DNA of 64,000 bases from Verrucomicrobiota bacterium (GCA_013289195.1 JABDAI010000001.1:35040-99039), one strand, 5' to 3'; numbered from the stretch's first letter, positions 1 through 10,272 are shown. Notes: generated by a model not told the origin, from the letters alone. Translations and numbers: made by a program.

Positions 1-3000
1 CAAATCCCACTTTATTGGCGCCAAAACGATAATATTCATTAAGAGGTTTTCTCATTCCTTGTTTCTTGAAAAAATTGGGTGATAAATTTTCTATTATTGC
101 TTCTGAATTTGTTGGCAGTAAGGATGTTCCAGACGGATCTTTTTTCCATAAACTAGAGGCTATGCTGAAAGCTTGTTTAAAATATTCTAAGGCTTTATCA
201 TTGTCGCCTAAGTCCTGATAACCCGATCCTATATGCCACAATGTATCTGCTATAGAATGGTTATTACCTGAAAAAAGGGCCAGATATCTTTTAAGAGCTT
301 CTTCCTTCGCATACAATCCCTTTTCTATATTTCCTGAGTTAGCAGCATATGCCCCTATATTATAAATGGAACGTGCAACAACTAAGTCATAGTCATTATC
401 TCTTTTAAAATCAGGGTCTTGAAGTAAATTGAACGCTTTTTCTGCGAATTCTAATGCTTTTTGATTATTTACTTTTCCTCCTAATCTACGATACCAGTAT
501 GCTATGTTTTGTAGTACCGATACTTTAGGAATAGTATAATACCCGTTATTATTGTATTTAGCATTCGATAGCTGCTCGTAATAGTAAATGGCGCTCTTAT
601 AATCCTCAATTTTATCATAATACATACCCAATTCATATAATAACAATATTTCCTGTCCAGCAACCGATAGGTTCGCATCATCTATTGCTTCAAGTATTGT
701 TTTGGCTTGCCGTAATAATTCGGGCGTAATTCTAGAGTAGTCTTTGAAAAAGTGTAATAGTATCTTGACCAACTTCTCTAATATTTGAGAAGGTTGATTT
801 TTATCTTCTTCTATCAATGCTTTCCTTGTTTCAGTTTGTACTAATCTATGGTTTACCTTGAGTATTGTTTTGTTGTTTTCGGTAATTACATCGATTAACG
901 ACAATCGTTTTAACTCATCAAATGTAAGAAAACTTTGTCCTACAATGTCCATTATAAATTGTTCACGAGCTCCTTTGTCATTAGTTACTGTAACTCCTTC
1001 AGCATCAAGGTATGCTAAGTATTTCAGCAATTGCCATTCAGCCGCAGACTTCACTTTTAAATCTTTAAAAAGCATGTCGACAGCAGGGTAGATATCTCCG
1101 TTGTGACTATGCCCCTTTTTGATAGATTCATACTCTTTTATAAATTCATTTATAGTTATAAGTTCATGACTTTTCAAATAAGCTACAGATTTAGACAATC
1201 TAAAGGGAGACTCTCCTATAGTTGTTTGTAGTTTTTGCAGTACATTCTCTTTGATATTGCGTTCTTTTAAAGCTTCTTTCAAATATTCTTCGGCTTCTTG
1301 TTTACTAAATCCTTTTAATTCAACATGGTAGTTTCGATTTAATAAAAATTTGTTTTTTGCGGTTAGAAGCACTTTTACATGACTTGGAAGATTTTCGAGA
1401 TATTCTCTTATTTTTTCTTCATTTTCTACATTATCAAAAATCAATAATACCTTTTCTGGGCAGTTCTCAAAGTTCTTGTATATTTTATTCCTGATTGACT
1501 GAGGACGCAAGACACTTATTTTTTGTAGCCCCAAATCTCTTGCAAGTAAAAAGAATTCTTCATCTATTTGTGTGGCTTTTACCCATCTTACTTGCCATCC
1601 TTGTTGTTTCTTCTTCATTCCATATTTTGCAGCTAAAGTACTTTTTCCCATGCCTCCTGCTCCACTAATTACAGCTTTTCCAAATGTATTTAATTTATTT
1701 TCTATCTCAGTTTCTTTACCACTAATTTGAGTATAATAATCTTCATCTCTAGGAAGATTTGCGAGTAATTTGCTACATACTATGGGTGCAGATTCACTAT
1801 TATCGGATTCATCTGGATCCCTGTTTAATTCCGCTTTTGGGATTACTTTTTGTAGTCTTGAAGCTTTTTGAAGAACATATCTAAAATCACAATTATTACT
1901 TATAGTTGATAATTTGATTTTCTGATCATCAAATCGCTCAATATTATAATTTGAAAGAAGTTCTTGTAATTGGATTTCTACTAATTGGGGCAAGTAGGCT
2001 TGGTCCTTATTTCTGATATATATTTCTCTTTTTTCATCGAGTTCGTATAAAAAATGATCTAAACTCCCTGCAATTGGAGTTAAAATATATTCTTCTGTAC
2101 CTTCATCATAATTTGCTTTTGCAACAAGCTCAAATCGTTGGTCATAATTAAGTTTTATTCTTATTTCGTCGCTATTATTCTTAAATTCTTTGTATTTATA
2201 ATAAAGCCAATATTGTTTTTGACTAATGTCATTATTTATATAACTTTTTATAAAACCTACGAGCGTCATAATTACTTTGTCACCTACAAGATATTCTATT
2301 AAACCATTAACTGACCAATTGATTATTTTCTTAGAAATCATATCTTGAAAAAGCCCAAGACCAAGAAAGCTGGGTTCAATATATTGCTTAATAGTTGCTT
2401 TTATCAATTTAATGTCTTTGTCAGCAAATGCCTCTCCTTTATATTCAATTCGCGGCCAACTCTTTATGTATGTTGAATTTTTCGGTTTACCCGTTTGAGG
2501 ATCAAAAGTATGTAGAATCCGCGCTAAATCATGCCCTGTAAAAGCCAAAATACCTTCAATAGTATCTGAAGCTTGAAAGTAATCTATAACTTTTGATAGA
2601 GCATTTTGCATAAATTTTGGCAGAAACGAAGGAATGTAATCATCTGGAGATGGCATTTCGGGATAGATTCTATAAACCGTACCTACATGAGGATTACAGA
2701 CATTTGCAGGATTCGGACTAGCCAAATAAGTAACAATATCTAAATTTTTTAATTTCACCGTATTTAGATTTTTAATAGTAGGTTGTAATCGTTCCATCAA
2801 TGGTAATGATCCTGGACTATCAAATGTTACTCCTTTAGTAGTGAAATATTCGAAATAAGCATGACAATAATAAACACTCATTTCTGCAAGCCATGCTCCT
2901 AGGGAGTGCCCAGTAAATGATAAACGGTATGTTAAATTTTGAGCCATTTCTATGGACTCTGCTGTAGCTTGGAAATTTCGAGCCAATTGGCCGCCCATTA

Positions 3001-3703
3001 TTTTTCCTGCTAAAATTGCTTCAAAATTGGTTTTCCAATCACTATTTTTTTTATCTAAAGTGCTTACTAGATCTGAAATGGTTTGTTCATCGGTTCCTCG
3101 ATTAGCTAAGACTATTTGATGGGTTTGATCATTTCGATAAATAACTCCATAATAACCACTGTTATCATTATCATCATATACTTTTTCTACATACCAATTT
3201 TCTAAAGGCTGATCAAGAATGCCAGGTAAATCGATTGGATCTTTTTCTTTAGAATCTTTGTACGCATGCTTGCTTAGCAAGCCAAATACATAATCATTAG
3301 GATAATCTCTATAATTTTTATTATTATCAATAAGTTTTTTTTCAAGCAGTTGTTTTTCTGTAAATGAGAAAAACTGATGCTCATTCCATGAAATATGTCC
3401 CAATTCAATATTGTTCTGGGTCGATTCATATAATTTTTTTAACTCTTCCTGAGTAAGTGCAAATGACATCTGCAAAGAAGTAATTTTAGGACTATTTGCC
3501 ATTATCTGGGTATTAACCTCTTCAAAATTATCTCTCGTTACAATAACTCTTTTATTAAGATTTATTTCATTAGCCCGAATCTGATTACATGCTATACAGC
3601 ATATAAAAACAAATGCCGACATAAAGCAATAAGCGATATGCCTAATCCATTTTTGATTTCTACCTTCACGGTAATTATACACATATTTTAACTGATTAAT
3701 CAT
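1..3703 (-). CDS. Exported class 3 lipase / NB-ARC (STAND NTPase) / TPR fusion protein, 3' end cut by window edge
   Basis: The reading frame is open for 1234 codons from ATG at 3703 to the window edge, so the C-terminus is missing. Domains in order: a basic start and hydrophobic stretch (about residues 22-38) like a signal peptide; a lipase class 3-like alpha/beta hydrolase with nucleophile motif GHSLG (S267), FDSPGS, and candidate D322 and H339; a linker of about 300 residues; an NB-ARC-like NTPase with Walker A GAGGMGKST (K687), Walker B LLIFDN (D757), a sensor-like LLTAKN and a GxP-like GESPF; then helical TPR-type repeats from about residue 1010. Such fusions are known as STAND signalling proteins, in which ligand sensing by the repeats controls the effector domain. 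Here the effector would be a lipid or ester hydrolase. The export signal is odd for an ATP-dependent switch and suggests action outside the bacterium, perhaps in a host. No Shine-Dalgarno is visible. Confidence 0.85.
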   Translation of the reverse strand, partial: MINQLKYVYNYREGRNQKWIRHIAYCFMSAFVFICCIACNQIRANEINLNKRVIVTRDNFEEVNTQIMANSPKITSLQMSFALTQEELKKLYESTQNNIELGHISWNEHQFFSFTEKQLLEKKLIDNNKNYRDYPNDYVFGLLSKHAYKDSKEKDPIDLPGILDQPLENWYVEKVYDDNDNSGYYGVIYRNDQTHQIVLANRGTDEQTISDLVSTLDKKNSDWKTNFEAILAGKIMGGQLARNFQATAESIEMAQNLTYRLSFTGHSLGAWLAEMSVYYCHAYFEYFTTKGVTFDSPGSLPLMERLQPTIKNLNTVKLKNLDIVTYLASPNPANVCNPHVGTVYRIYPEMPSPDDYIPSFLPKFMQNALSKVIDYFQASDTIEGILAFTGHDLARILHTFDPQTGKPKNSTYIKSWPRIEYKGEAFADKDIKLIKATIKQYIEPSFLGLGLFQDMISKKIINWSVNGLIEYLVGDKVIMTLVGFIKSYINNDISQKQYWLYYKYKEFKNNSDEIRIKLNYDQRFELVAKANYDEGTEEYILTPIAGSLDHFLYELDEKREIYIRNKDQAYLPQLVEIQLQELLSNYNIERFDDQKIKLSTISNNCDFRYVLQKASRLQKVIPKAELNRDPDESDNSESAPIVCSKLLANLPRDEDYYTQISGKETEIENKLNTFGKAVISGAGGMGKSTLAAKYGMKKKQQGWQVRWVKATQIDEEFFLLARDLGLQKISVLRPQSIRNKIYKNFENCPEKVLLIFDNVENEEKIREYLENLPSHVKVLLTAKNKFLLNRNYHVELKGFSKQEAEEYLKEALKERNIKENVLQKLQTTIGESPFRLSKSVAYLKSHELITINEFIKEYESIKKGHSHNGDIYPAVDMLFKDLKVKSAAEWQLLKYLAYLDAEGVTVTNDKGAREQFIMDIVGQSFLTFDELKRLSLIDVITENNKTILKVNHRLVQTETRKALIEEDKNQPSQILEKLVKILLHFFKDYSRITPELLRQAKTILEAIDDANLSVAGQEILLLYELGMYYDKIEDYKSAIYYYEQLSNAKYNNNGYYTIPKVSVLQNIAYWYRRLGGKVNNQKALEFAEKAFNLLQDPDFKRDNDYDLVVARSIYNIGAYAANSGNIEKGLYAKEEALKRYLALFSGNNHSIADTLWHIGSGYQDLGDNDKALEYFKQAFSIASSLWKKDPSGTSLLPTNSEAIIENLSPNFFKKQGMRKPLNEYYRFGANKVGF

Positions 3704-3836
3704 TTTTCTTTTTAAATAAATTTTTATTGTAGTTCAAATTAAAATACGAATTATTCAAGTGTGTCAATAAATATTAATGACGATTTTTTTTATGAATGAT
3801 TGAGTTTAACAGCAATCTTACATCAAAAAAATTAAA

Positions 3837-6038
3837 TCACATCTCATGAAGAGATTGATTTAATTTCTGCGTGAGACCTGTTTGACGAATGGTGCTTTTA
3901 ACATTGTTGACTGCCATAGCGTAGGCCGTAGGGTCTCCGACGATGAATACTTTTTTTCGACCTCTTGTTATTGCGGTGTAAAGGAGGTTGCGTTGGAGCA
4001 TAATGAAATGTTGTTTGAGTAAGGGAATGATGACTATAGGGAATTCACTCCCCTGAGACTTATGGATGCTGATCGCGTAGGCTAGCGAGAGATCTCCTAA
4101 TTCCATGCGCTCGAGTTCGGTCATATGGCCTTCGAAATCGACTGTTAAGATATTGGAATCGGAGTCTACGGAAATGATTTTCCCTAGGTCGCCGTTGAAG
4201 ATGGATTTGTCGTAATTGTTCCTGGTTTGAATGACTTTATCGCCTGTTTTAAATCGAGTGTTACCGATGGCGAGATTCTTTTCTGAGGAATTATTGAGGG
4301 CGAATTGAAGAGAGATGTTCAGATTGTGGATACCTACAGTTCCTTTATGGAGTGGGACAAGGACTTGGATATCCATGAGAGGATCTAGTTTTAAATGGTT
4401 GGGAAGGTAGTCTTTATAGAGTTCTATTATTTTGGCTATGCAATCTTCAGGTTCAGGTGCGTGTATGAATTGGAGATCCATGGGATTGGATTCGATTTCT
4501 TTTATCGACTGGGTGATGCCTGGAGCACCCGGGTGTCCTTCGAGAATGGCGTGAGCTGTAGTGATGATGTTACTACATTTTTTTTGTCGAAATATCTTAT
4601 TTAAAGAAGTGGTGGGAATGAGAGGACATTGGATGAAATTATCTAAGATCGCGCCTGGGCCGATGGAGGGCAGTTGATTGGTGTCGCCAACTAAAACGAT
4701 ATGGGCATAGTTGGGGATGGCCTTTAGTAGCGATTGGGCTAGTTTGGTATCGATCATGCTGGCTTCATCAATGATAAAGAAGTCGGCACTCAGTGGAGAA
4801 CGCTCGTTGTGTGTAAAGCCTTTGGTCGATGGATCGGGTTTTAAGAGGCGGTGTATTGTTTGGGCAAAGCAGTGAGTTGCTTGATTCATGCGTTGGGCGG
4901 CGCGGCCGGTGGGAGCGGCGAGTTGGAGGCGGATTTTTTTAGCTTTAAGGATATCGACAATAGCTTTTAATATAGTAGTTTTGCCGGTTCCGGGGCCACC
5001 GGTGATGATGGAAATTTTTGAAGAAAGGGCGGATTCAATTGCGACTTGTTGTTCGGGAGCAAATTCGAAGCCGGCACGATTTTGAGCCCATTCGATAGCA
5101 TTTTTTATATGAATGGGTGGAAGTTGGGAGGGGGTCGAGAGGATGGAGATGATGGATTGTTGGATTGTCGTTTCGGCAGTTTCGTATTCGGGAAGTTGAA
5201 GATCGTTGGAATTGGGGAGTTTTATTAAATGGTTTGCTTGTATTAGGGAATGAATTCGGTCTTGGATAATAGGGAAGGGAGAGTCTAGAAGGATTGCTGA
5301 TGCTTCCAATAGGTTTTCTTGAGTGGAGCAGGTATGGCCTTGGGCTGAAATTTCGCTCAGTGCGAATAGGATGCCGGCGTTGATTCGAGCTGGACCGTCG
5401 TTGGGTAGACCGAGATTTAGAGCTATTTTATCAGCAGTTTTGAAACCGATGCCATCGAGGTCGTGGGCGAGGGTGTAGGGATTGGTTTTTAAGATTTGGA
5501 TGGTTTGAGGACCATAGCGTTTTACCAGTCGGATACACTGTCCGGTGGTGATTCCGTAGGTTTTGAGGAAGAGGAAGACGTCTCGAAGGGTGTGCTGTTC
5601 GTCCCAGGCTTTTTTGATAGCTTTTGCGCGCATTTGGCCGATTCCAGGGACTTCTTTGAGGCGAGCGGATTCTTCTGAGATGATTCGGAGGGTATCAGTT
5701 TTGAAGAAATCGACGATTTTATTGGCATAGCCTTTGCCGACGCCGGGGACAAGTCCGCTGCCGAGGTACATGCGGATGCCATGAAGGGAGGAGGGGAGTT
5801 TGGATTGGAAGGAAGAGATTTTGAATTGCTGGCCATGTTGAGGATGATGGGTCCAAGAACCGGAGAGTTCGAGAGTTTCGCCGCATTGAACGCTGGGGAG
5901 AAAGCCAGTGATGATGGTGGTTTTTTCGGTATTATTATCGCGGAATTCGCCGATGCAGTAGTGGGTTTCGTCGCTAAAGTAGATGATGCGTTCGAGGACG
6001 CCGGTGAGTTGTTCAGTGCTTTCAGCCAAAAGGGTCAT
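3837..6038 (-). CDS. recD2: RecD2-type ATP-dependent 5'-3' DNA helicase
   Basis: This 733-residue protein has the layout of the RecD2/YrrC family, SF1B helicases that act in DNA repair without RecBC. An N-terminal region is followed by helix-hairpin-helix motifs (VPGVGKG, VPGIGQMRA, LDGIGFKTADK) over about residues 95-215. The helicase core follows: Walker A GGPGTGKTT (K about 352), motif Ia APTGRAA, motif II IIDEASM, motif III GDTNQLPSIGPG, and C-terminal HKSQGSEF and YTAITRGRK. The length is normal for the family. Its ATG overlaps the TGA of the upstream phosphatase gene by 4 bases (ATGA), so the two are probably translationally coupled. It is the last gene of the thyA-folA-phosphatase-recD2 run. 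Confidence 0.95.
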   Translation of the reverse strand: MTLLAESTEQLTGVLERIIYFSDETHYCIGEFRDNNTEKTTIITGFLPSVQCGETLELSGSWTHHPQHGQQFKISSFQSKLPSSLHGIRMYLGSGLVPGVGKGYANKIVDFFKTDTLRIISEESARLKEVPGIGQMRAKAIKKAWDEQHTLRDVFLFLKTYGITTGQCIRLVKRYGPQTIQILKTNPYTLAHDLDGIGFKTADKIALNLGLPNDGPARINAGILFALSEISAQGHTCSTQENLLEASAILLDSPFPIIQDRIHSLIQANHLIKLPNSNDLQLPEYETAETTIQQSIISILSTPSQLPPIHIKNAIEWAQNRAGFEFAPEQQVAIESALSSKISIITGGPGTGKTTILKAIVDILKAKKIRLQLAAPTGRAAQRMNQATHCFAQTIHRLLKPDPSTKGFTHNERSPLSADFFIIDEASMIDTKLAQSLLKAIPNYAHIVLVGDTNQLPSIGPGAILDNFIQCPLIPTTSLNKIFRQKKCSNIITTAHAILEGHPGAPGITQSIKEIESNPMDLQFIHAPEPEDCIAKIIELYKDYLPNHLKLDPLMDIQVLVPLHKGTVGIHNLNISLQFALNNSSEKNLAIGNTRFKTGDKVIQTRNNYDKSIFNGDLGKIISVDSDSNILTVDFEGHMTELERMELGDLSLAYAISIHKSQGSEFPIVIIPLLKQHFIMLQRNLLYTAITRGRKKVFIVGDPTAYAMAVNNVKSTIRQTGLTQKLNQSLHEM

Positions 6039-6718
6039 GCTAGTATTTCTTTATAAGAAGGGAGATTGAAGAGCTTGTGGCCGAGTTGAAAGAGGTCGTC
6101 AAAGATTTGAGTTGGTTGATTGGGGTGGGAAAGGAGTTCTTCTTTAGTGTGGGTGCCAGTGGTTACGGAGTATATGGGCATGCCTACGGCGTGGGCGGCG
6201 TCGATATCAAAGATAGAATCGCCAATTAGGATGGTTGTTGCTGGGGAGGAATTTGTTTGTTTTAAAGCGTATTCAGAGAAGGCTTTTTCGGGTTTTTTGA
6301 AGGTTGCTTCATTGGAACCGATAATGTGGTCGAAAAAGTGGTCAATTTGAAGGATTTTGCAGTGATTGATGGCGTAGCGAGGAGGTTTATTGGTAAAGAT
6401 AGCGAGTTTATAATTTTGTAAGGAGAGGTGTTTTAGGAGCCAGATGACACCGGGTATTAGAGCGAGATCTTCATTGAGATTTTTTGCGTAATGGTCTTCG
6501 TAGAGGAGCATTGCTTGATCTAGGTGTTGGTCACCGACGAGTTGTTTGAGGGTGACGGGAGTGCAATGGCCGAGGGATTTTTTTGTTAAATGGAAGTTGT
6601 TGAGATTGAAGCCTAAAATGGTGTAAACGTGAAGATAGGATTTGAGGATGGCGCCAAAATGGTCGATAAGCGTGCCATCGAGGTCGAAGAGAATGGTTTT
6701 TATTTTATTATTAGACAT
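6035..6718 (-). CDS. HAD-superfamily phosphatase, phosphoglycolate phosphatase-like
   Basis: This 227-residue protein has all four HAD motifs: I FDLDGTLID near the N-terminus (nucleophile and acid Asp), II TNKPP, III the lysine of KKPEKAF, and IV GDSIFDIDAA. A helical cap lies between motifs I and II, as in Gph/PpaX-type enzymes. The likely reaction is hydrolysis of a small phosphate ester such as 2-phosphoglycolate, a product of DNA 3'-end repair. That would suit its neighbour recD2, but the substrate cannot be read from the sequence. It starts 20 bases after folA and overlaps recD2 by 4 bases. Confidence 0.88.
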   Translation of the reverse strand: MSNNKIKTILFDLDGTLIDHFGAILKSYLHVYTILGFNLNNFHLTKKSLGHCTPVTLKQLVGDQHLDQAMLLYEDHYAKNLNEDLALIPGVIWLLKHLSLQNYKLAIFTNKPPRYAINHCKILQIDHFFDHIIGSNEATFKKPEKAFSEYALKQTNSSPATTILIGDSIFDIDAAHAVGMPIYSVTTGTHTKEELLSHPNQPTQIFDDLFQLGHKLFNLPSYKEILA

Positions 6719-6738
6719 GTATTTATGGGGTTTATGGA

Positions 6739-7233
6739 TTATTTAAGTGTTTTTAGATTAAGATTTTTATATTGGATGATGGTATATGTGGGGTTGTTTT
6801 GAATAATGTCGAAAGGGGTGAAGGATTCTTCGAAGGGAGGGAAGAAGGCATCGCCGTCCAGGATTTCTTTTTTGACGATGGTGAGGTAGAGTTCGCAGGT
6901 ATAGGGGAGGGTGAGTTTATAGATTTCGGCGCCTCCGATGACCCAGATAGTTTTTTCAGGGGAGAGGTTAAGGGAGCTGAGGTCAGTGAGATTTTGGATG
7001 ACTGTTACACCTGGAATGCTGGTGGTATTTTTTGAGAGGACAATGGATTGGCGGCGGGGAAGTGGGCGGCCAATGGAGTCGTAGGTTTTTCGGCCCATGA
7101 GGATAATTTGGTCTAAGGTATTTTTCTTAAACCACTCGAGTTCTTCGGGGATGTTCCAAGGAAGAGCGTTGCCTTTTCCGATAACACGGTTAAGGGACAT
7201 TGCTGCGATGGCTTTGAAGGGAGGGATGGTCAT
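6739..7233 (-). CDS. folA: Dihydrofolate reductase
   Basis: At 164 residues this has standard bacterial DHFR length. Diagnostic pieces are [17 protein letters not shown] (substrate and NADPH pocket, with the Met20-type loop), [27 protein letters not shown] (the cis Gly-Gly and NADPH loop) and GDAFFPPF near the C-terminus. It reduces dihydrofolate to tetrahydrofolate with NADPH and so recycles the dihydrofolate made by ThyA, encoded just upstream. The folA start overlaps the thyA stop by 4 bases (ATGA), indicating coupled translation of a two-enzyme thymidylate cycle. Confidence 0.96.
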   Translation of the reverse strand: MTIPPFKAIAAMSLNRVIGKGNALPWNIPEELEWFKKNTLDQIILMGRKTYDSIGRPLPRRQSIVLSKNTTSIPGVTVIQNLTDLSSLNLSPEKTIWVIGGAEIYKLTLPYTCELYLTIVKKEILDGDAFFPPFEESFTPFDIIQNNPTYTIIQYKNLNLKTLK

Positions 7234-8027
7234 ACGGCAATAGGAGCTTTGATGGGAGGATGAGGGTCGTAATTTCGCAGTTCGAAGTCTTCGAACTTAA
7301 AGTCGTTAATATTTTTAATCGCAGGGTTTAAGTGCATTTGCGGACAGGGACGTGGTTCACGGGAGAGCTGGGTATTCACTTGTTCTTTATGATTAGAATA
7401 GATATGGAGATCGCCGAAGGTGTGGATGAACTCTTTTGGTTTTAAGTTGCATATTTGGGCGACCATGAGAGTGAGTAGGGCGTAAGAGGCTATATTGAAG
7501 GGGACGCCAAGGAAGATATCGGCGCTTCTTTGATATAACTGGCAGGAAAGGTATTCGCCTTCGCTGACGTAAAATTGGAAAAGGGCGTGGCAGGGTGGGA
7601 GGGCCATTTGGTCGATTTCACCGGGGTTCCAGGTACAGACGATGTGTCGTCGACTGGTAGGATTTGATTTTATGTTCTCAATCACTTGGGTAATTTGGTT
7701 TATTGAGCGGCCTTTGGGGCATCGCCAATCAGTCCACTGGGCACCATAGACGCGGCCGAGGTTGCCATTTTCGTCGGCCCATTCGTTCCAGATAGAAACA
7801 TTGTTTTCAAGAAGGTAGCTGATGTTTGTTTCTCCTTTTAGAAACCAGAGGAGTTCGTGGAGGATAGATTTTAAGTGGACTTTTTTGGTAGTTAAGAGGG
7901 GAAAAGAATTGGCTAGGTCGTAACGGGCCTGAGCACCGAAGTAAGAGATAGTGCCCACACCTGTGCGGTCTTGACGTTCTTCGCCTTTTTCAAGGACGAG
8001 TTTTAGGAGATCTAGGTAAGTTTGCAT
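7230..8027 (-). CDS. thyA: Thymidylate synthase (ThyA)
   Basis: This is a 265-residue folate-dependent thymidylate synthase converting dUMP to dTMP with methylene-tetrahydrofolate. Visible motifs are [20 protein letters not shown], the active-site [10 protein letters not shown] (catalytic Cys), [21 protein letters not shown] (dUMP and folate contacts, motif shortened here to its idea) and the C-terminal [11 protein letters not shown] place the start at ATG 8027 (MQTYLDLL), which matches E. coli ThyA. An in-frame TTG at 8039 would add four residues and is less likely. It is the first gene of a four-gene run with folA, a phosphatase and recD2. Presence of ThyA rather than ThyX explains the retained folA. 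Confidence 0.96.
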   Translation of the reverse strand: MQTYLDLLKLVLEKGEERQDRTGVGTISYFGAQARYDLANSFPLLTTKKVHLKSILHELLWFLKGETNISYLLENNVSIWNEWADENGNLGRVYGAQWTDWRCPKGRSINQITQVIENIKSNPTSRRHIVCTWNPGEIDQMALPPCHALFQFYVSEGEYLSCQLYQRSADIFLGVPFNIASYALLTLMVAQICNLKPKEFIHTFGDLHIYSNHKEQVNTQLSREPRPCPQMHLNPAIKNINDFKFEDFELRNYDPHPPIKAPIAV

Positions 8028-8039
8028 GGTTAAAAACAA

Positions 8040-8325
8040 GTTTTGTTGTTTCGCTTTTCTTTGTTATTTTTGATTTAAGTGCCAGAGAGGTCAATGTTAA
8101 TTTTTTGTAGTTAGGGGCTGCTTGACCGCTACGACCCCCCGCCAGGAACTTGCCCCTGGATCCATTTTTAGATAATAAAATTATTATTTATTGTTTTTAT
8201 TTAATTTTAATTATTATTAATTCTTAATTGAATGCATTTTAATTGACTTTTAATTTTATTCAATATAAAATTAATTTTATTTAATTTTAATAATATTTTA
8301 TTATTGAGATAAATTATAAATTTTA
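8040..8325. other. Divergent intergenic region with a short GC-rich island
   Basis: This spacer lies between the divergent thyA and peptidase-ankyrin genes. Most of it is A/T-rich and would have to hold both promoters, though no clear -35/-10 pair stands out. About 8115-8161 is a GC-rich island unlike its surroundings. It contains nested inverted repeats: GGGGC near 8115 with GCCCC near 8152, and CCAGG with CCTGG around 8141-8159. Its role is unknown. Confidence 0.5.
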
Positions 8326-10272
8326 ATGAATATATTTAAGATCATATTGGGTTTTTTAATAGGCATGTTTTTGACGATTGCTAATGGGGCAGAGTCGAAT
8401 CGGATAGCTATTGTCGTTAATAAATATTTAAAAAAAGAAATTGAGACTAATTTAGAGATCTATTTAGAAGATTTAAAAAATGAAGGTTATGAGACGGTTT
8501 TAAAAGAATGGGATTTAGAAAATAATCCAGCACCGCAGGAATTGAAGGCTTATTTAAAGGGATTGTATTTAGGAAGAGGATTGCAAGGAGCAGTATTTAT
8601 AGGAGACTTGCCTATTGCTATTATGGAAGCAGATCCTAGTTTAAAAGAAGAACAGGGAATTGAATATATACAAATATCGAATGGATACATTGCTGATAAA
8701 TACTACATGGACCTTGTTGGAAGGGAATGGACGGATAATGATAAAAATTACAAATTTGAGGAACCTGATTATTATAGTTTTTGGAAAGTTATTTGGGATA
8801 ATTTGGAATATTATACATCTGCAAGGATGAACCAAGTTAGGAACCAAGTTAGTTTTTTTGAAGCATTATATCCAGTGCCAGAGATTTGGCTAAGCCGCAT
8901 AGTAGCTTCTTCGCTGACGGGTTTATTTAAGAGGTCTGAAGGGGAGTTGGTGAATGCTTATTTAGAAAAGAATCATGCATATAGAACAAACCAAGTGATA
9001 TTTCCAAAGCAGAATTTAATGTATTCTTTGCCTACAGTATTGGAAAATGATATAGCATTTAGTAAATCTGGCATGAATCAGGTTAGACAAATTTTATCCA
9101 AGCGATATTCTCTTCTAGAGCCTTTGCCTGGGCCTGCGAAAGTGGATGAATTTTTTGCGCCGTTAAACAATGCATCTTATGCAATGTTGTACTGGGGTAG
9201 ACATGGATTCAAAACGTCTATTGATTTGGGTACCCAAACTTTAACATCTAAGATGCTGGCAAATTTTCCCATTAATATTGCGACTGCGTTTGTATTTCCA
9301 GATTCTTGCTTGATTGGCCATTATCTTGAACCAGAATATTTTGCCGGTAGTTTTGTATTTAACGAAAGATTTTATGTGGGGGGTATGTCGACGGCAACCC
9401 TGCCTGCGTATGTAGACGTACAGGCTAAAATAATGGAAAATTTTAATAATGACAATAGTTTGGGTATAGCTTTTAAAAGTGCGCTGCAAATACCAGATGT
9501 TTGGAATCATAATGCAACTTATTTTCAATCAAGAATGGCATCTTTAAATTCACGATATATACTTGGAGATGGAACATTGAGGTTACAGAGAACTGATTCT
9601 GTGGCGAATGAAAATAACTCAGCTAAGCAATACCTAGAAAGGCAGTATCCTTATTCTGAGGAATTATTAATTAATTATGTGAGTTTTACACAGACGATTC
9701 CCCAAGAATTTGATAATACTGAAACTGTCAATTTGCTTTTTAAAACTGCCTGGGCGAATATGGATGGGTCTATGATTGATTTTCTTATAAAGAAAGGTGC
9801 TGAGGTAAAAATACTTGATGAAGAAGGTAATACACTATTGCATTTAGCCTTAAGCTTGGCAAATAGGTATATAGATCCTTCGTCACTTCAGAACGTACTT
9901 AAGCAAGGGCTGGATGTAAGAACTAAAAATAAGTTTGGAAAAACTCCCTGGGATTTAGCAAAAGAAAATGGTCATGATAGGGAACTATTTAATAGTGCGA
10001 TTAACTCTGAAACAATCGACCAAGTAAAGTATCTTATTGAAAATGGTGCGGATATAAATGCAAAAGATGAATCGAGTCTTACGGCATTGCATCATGCTGT
10101 TTTAAATGGCAATATGGAAATGATTCAATTAGTGATTGAAAATGGCTCAGATATTAATGTCAAAAACAAAAGTGGCTATACTCCCTCCGATTTAGCCTTG
10201 GTATCTTCAAAAGGATTAGAGATTTTGAGTCTTTTACGTCAAGCATCTACGCATCAATGTAAAATTAAATAA
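8326..10272 (+). CDS. Secreted C25/caspase-like cysteine peptidase with C-terminal ankyrin repeats (paralogue 1)
   Basis: This 648-residue protein starts with a clear signal peptide (hydrophobic residues 5-19, likely cleavage after NGA at about 22). Residues 25-450 resemble the gingipain-type clan CD fold: an N-terminal AIVVNKYL strand, a GAVFIGDLPIAIME segment, then WGRHG with H293 and, 35 residues later, PDSC with C328. That is the His-Gly then Cys order and approximate spacing of C25 peptidases. Residues from about 475 form ankyrin repeats (GNTLLHLALS, GKTPWDLAKENG, LTALHHAVLNGN). The ankyrin part suggests binding to a target protein, possibly of a host. The next gene is a close paralogue. 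The peptidase call is from motif pattern only and activity is unproven. Confidence 0.7.
   Translation: MNIFKIILGFLIGMFLTIANGAESNRIAIVVNKYLKKEIETNLEIYLEDLKNEGYETVLKEWDLENNPAPQELKAYLKGLYLGRGLQGAVFIGDLPIAIMEADPSLKEEQGIEYIQISNGYIADKYYMDLVGREWTDNDKNYKFEEPDYYSFWKVIWDNLEYYTSARMNQVRNQVSFFEALYPVPEIWLSRIVASSLTGLFKRSEGELVNAYLEKNHAYRTNQVIFPKQNLMYSLPTVLENDIAFSKSGMNQVRQILSKRYSLLEPLPGPAKVDEFFAPLNNASYAMLYWGRHGFKTSIDLGTQTLTSKMLANFPINIATAFVFPDSCLIGHYLEPEYFAGSFVFNERFYVGGMSTATLPAYVDVQAKIMENFNNDNSLGIAFKSALQIPDVWNHNATYFQSRMASLNSRYILGDGTLRLQRTDSVANENNSAKQYLERQYPYSEELLINYVSFTQTIPQEFDNTETVNLLFKTAWANMDGSMIDFLIKKGAEVKILDEEGNTLLHLALSLANRYIDPSSLQNVLKQGLDVRTKNKFGKTPWDLAKENGHDRELFNSAINSETIDQVKYLIENGADINAKDESSLTALHHAVLNGNMEMIQLVIENGSDINVKNKSGYTPSDLALVSSKGLEILSLLRQASTHQCKIK

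Noticed and set aside
858..1091. 77-codon + frame
   Set aside because: Antisense to the lipase-NB-ARC-TPR gene.
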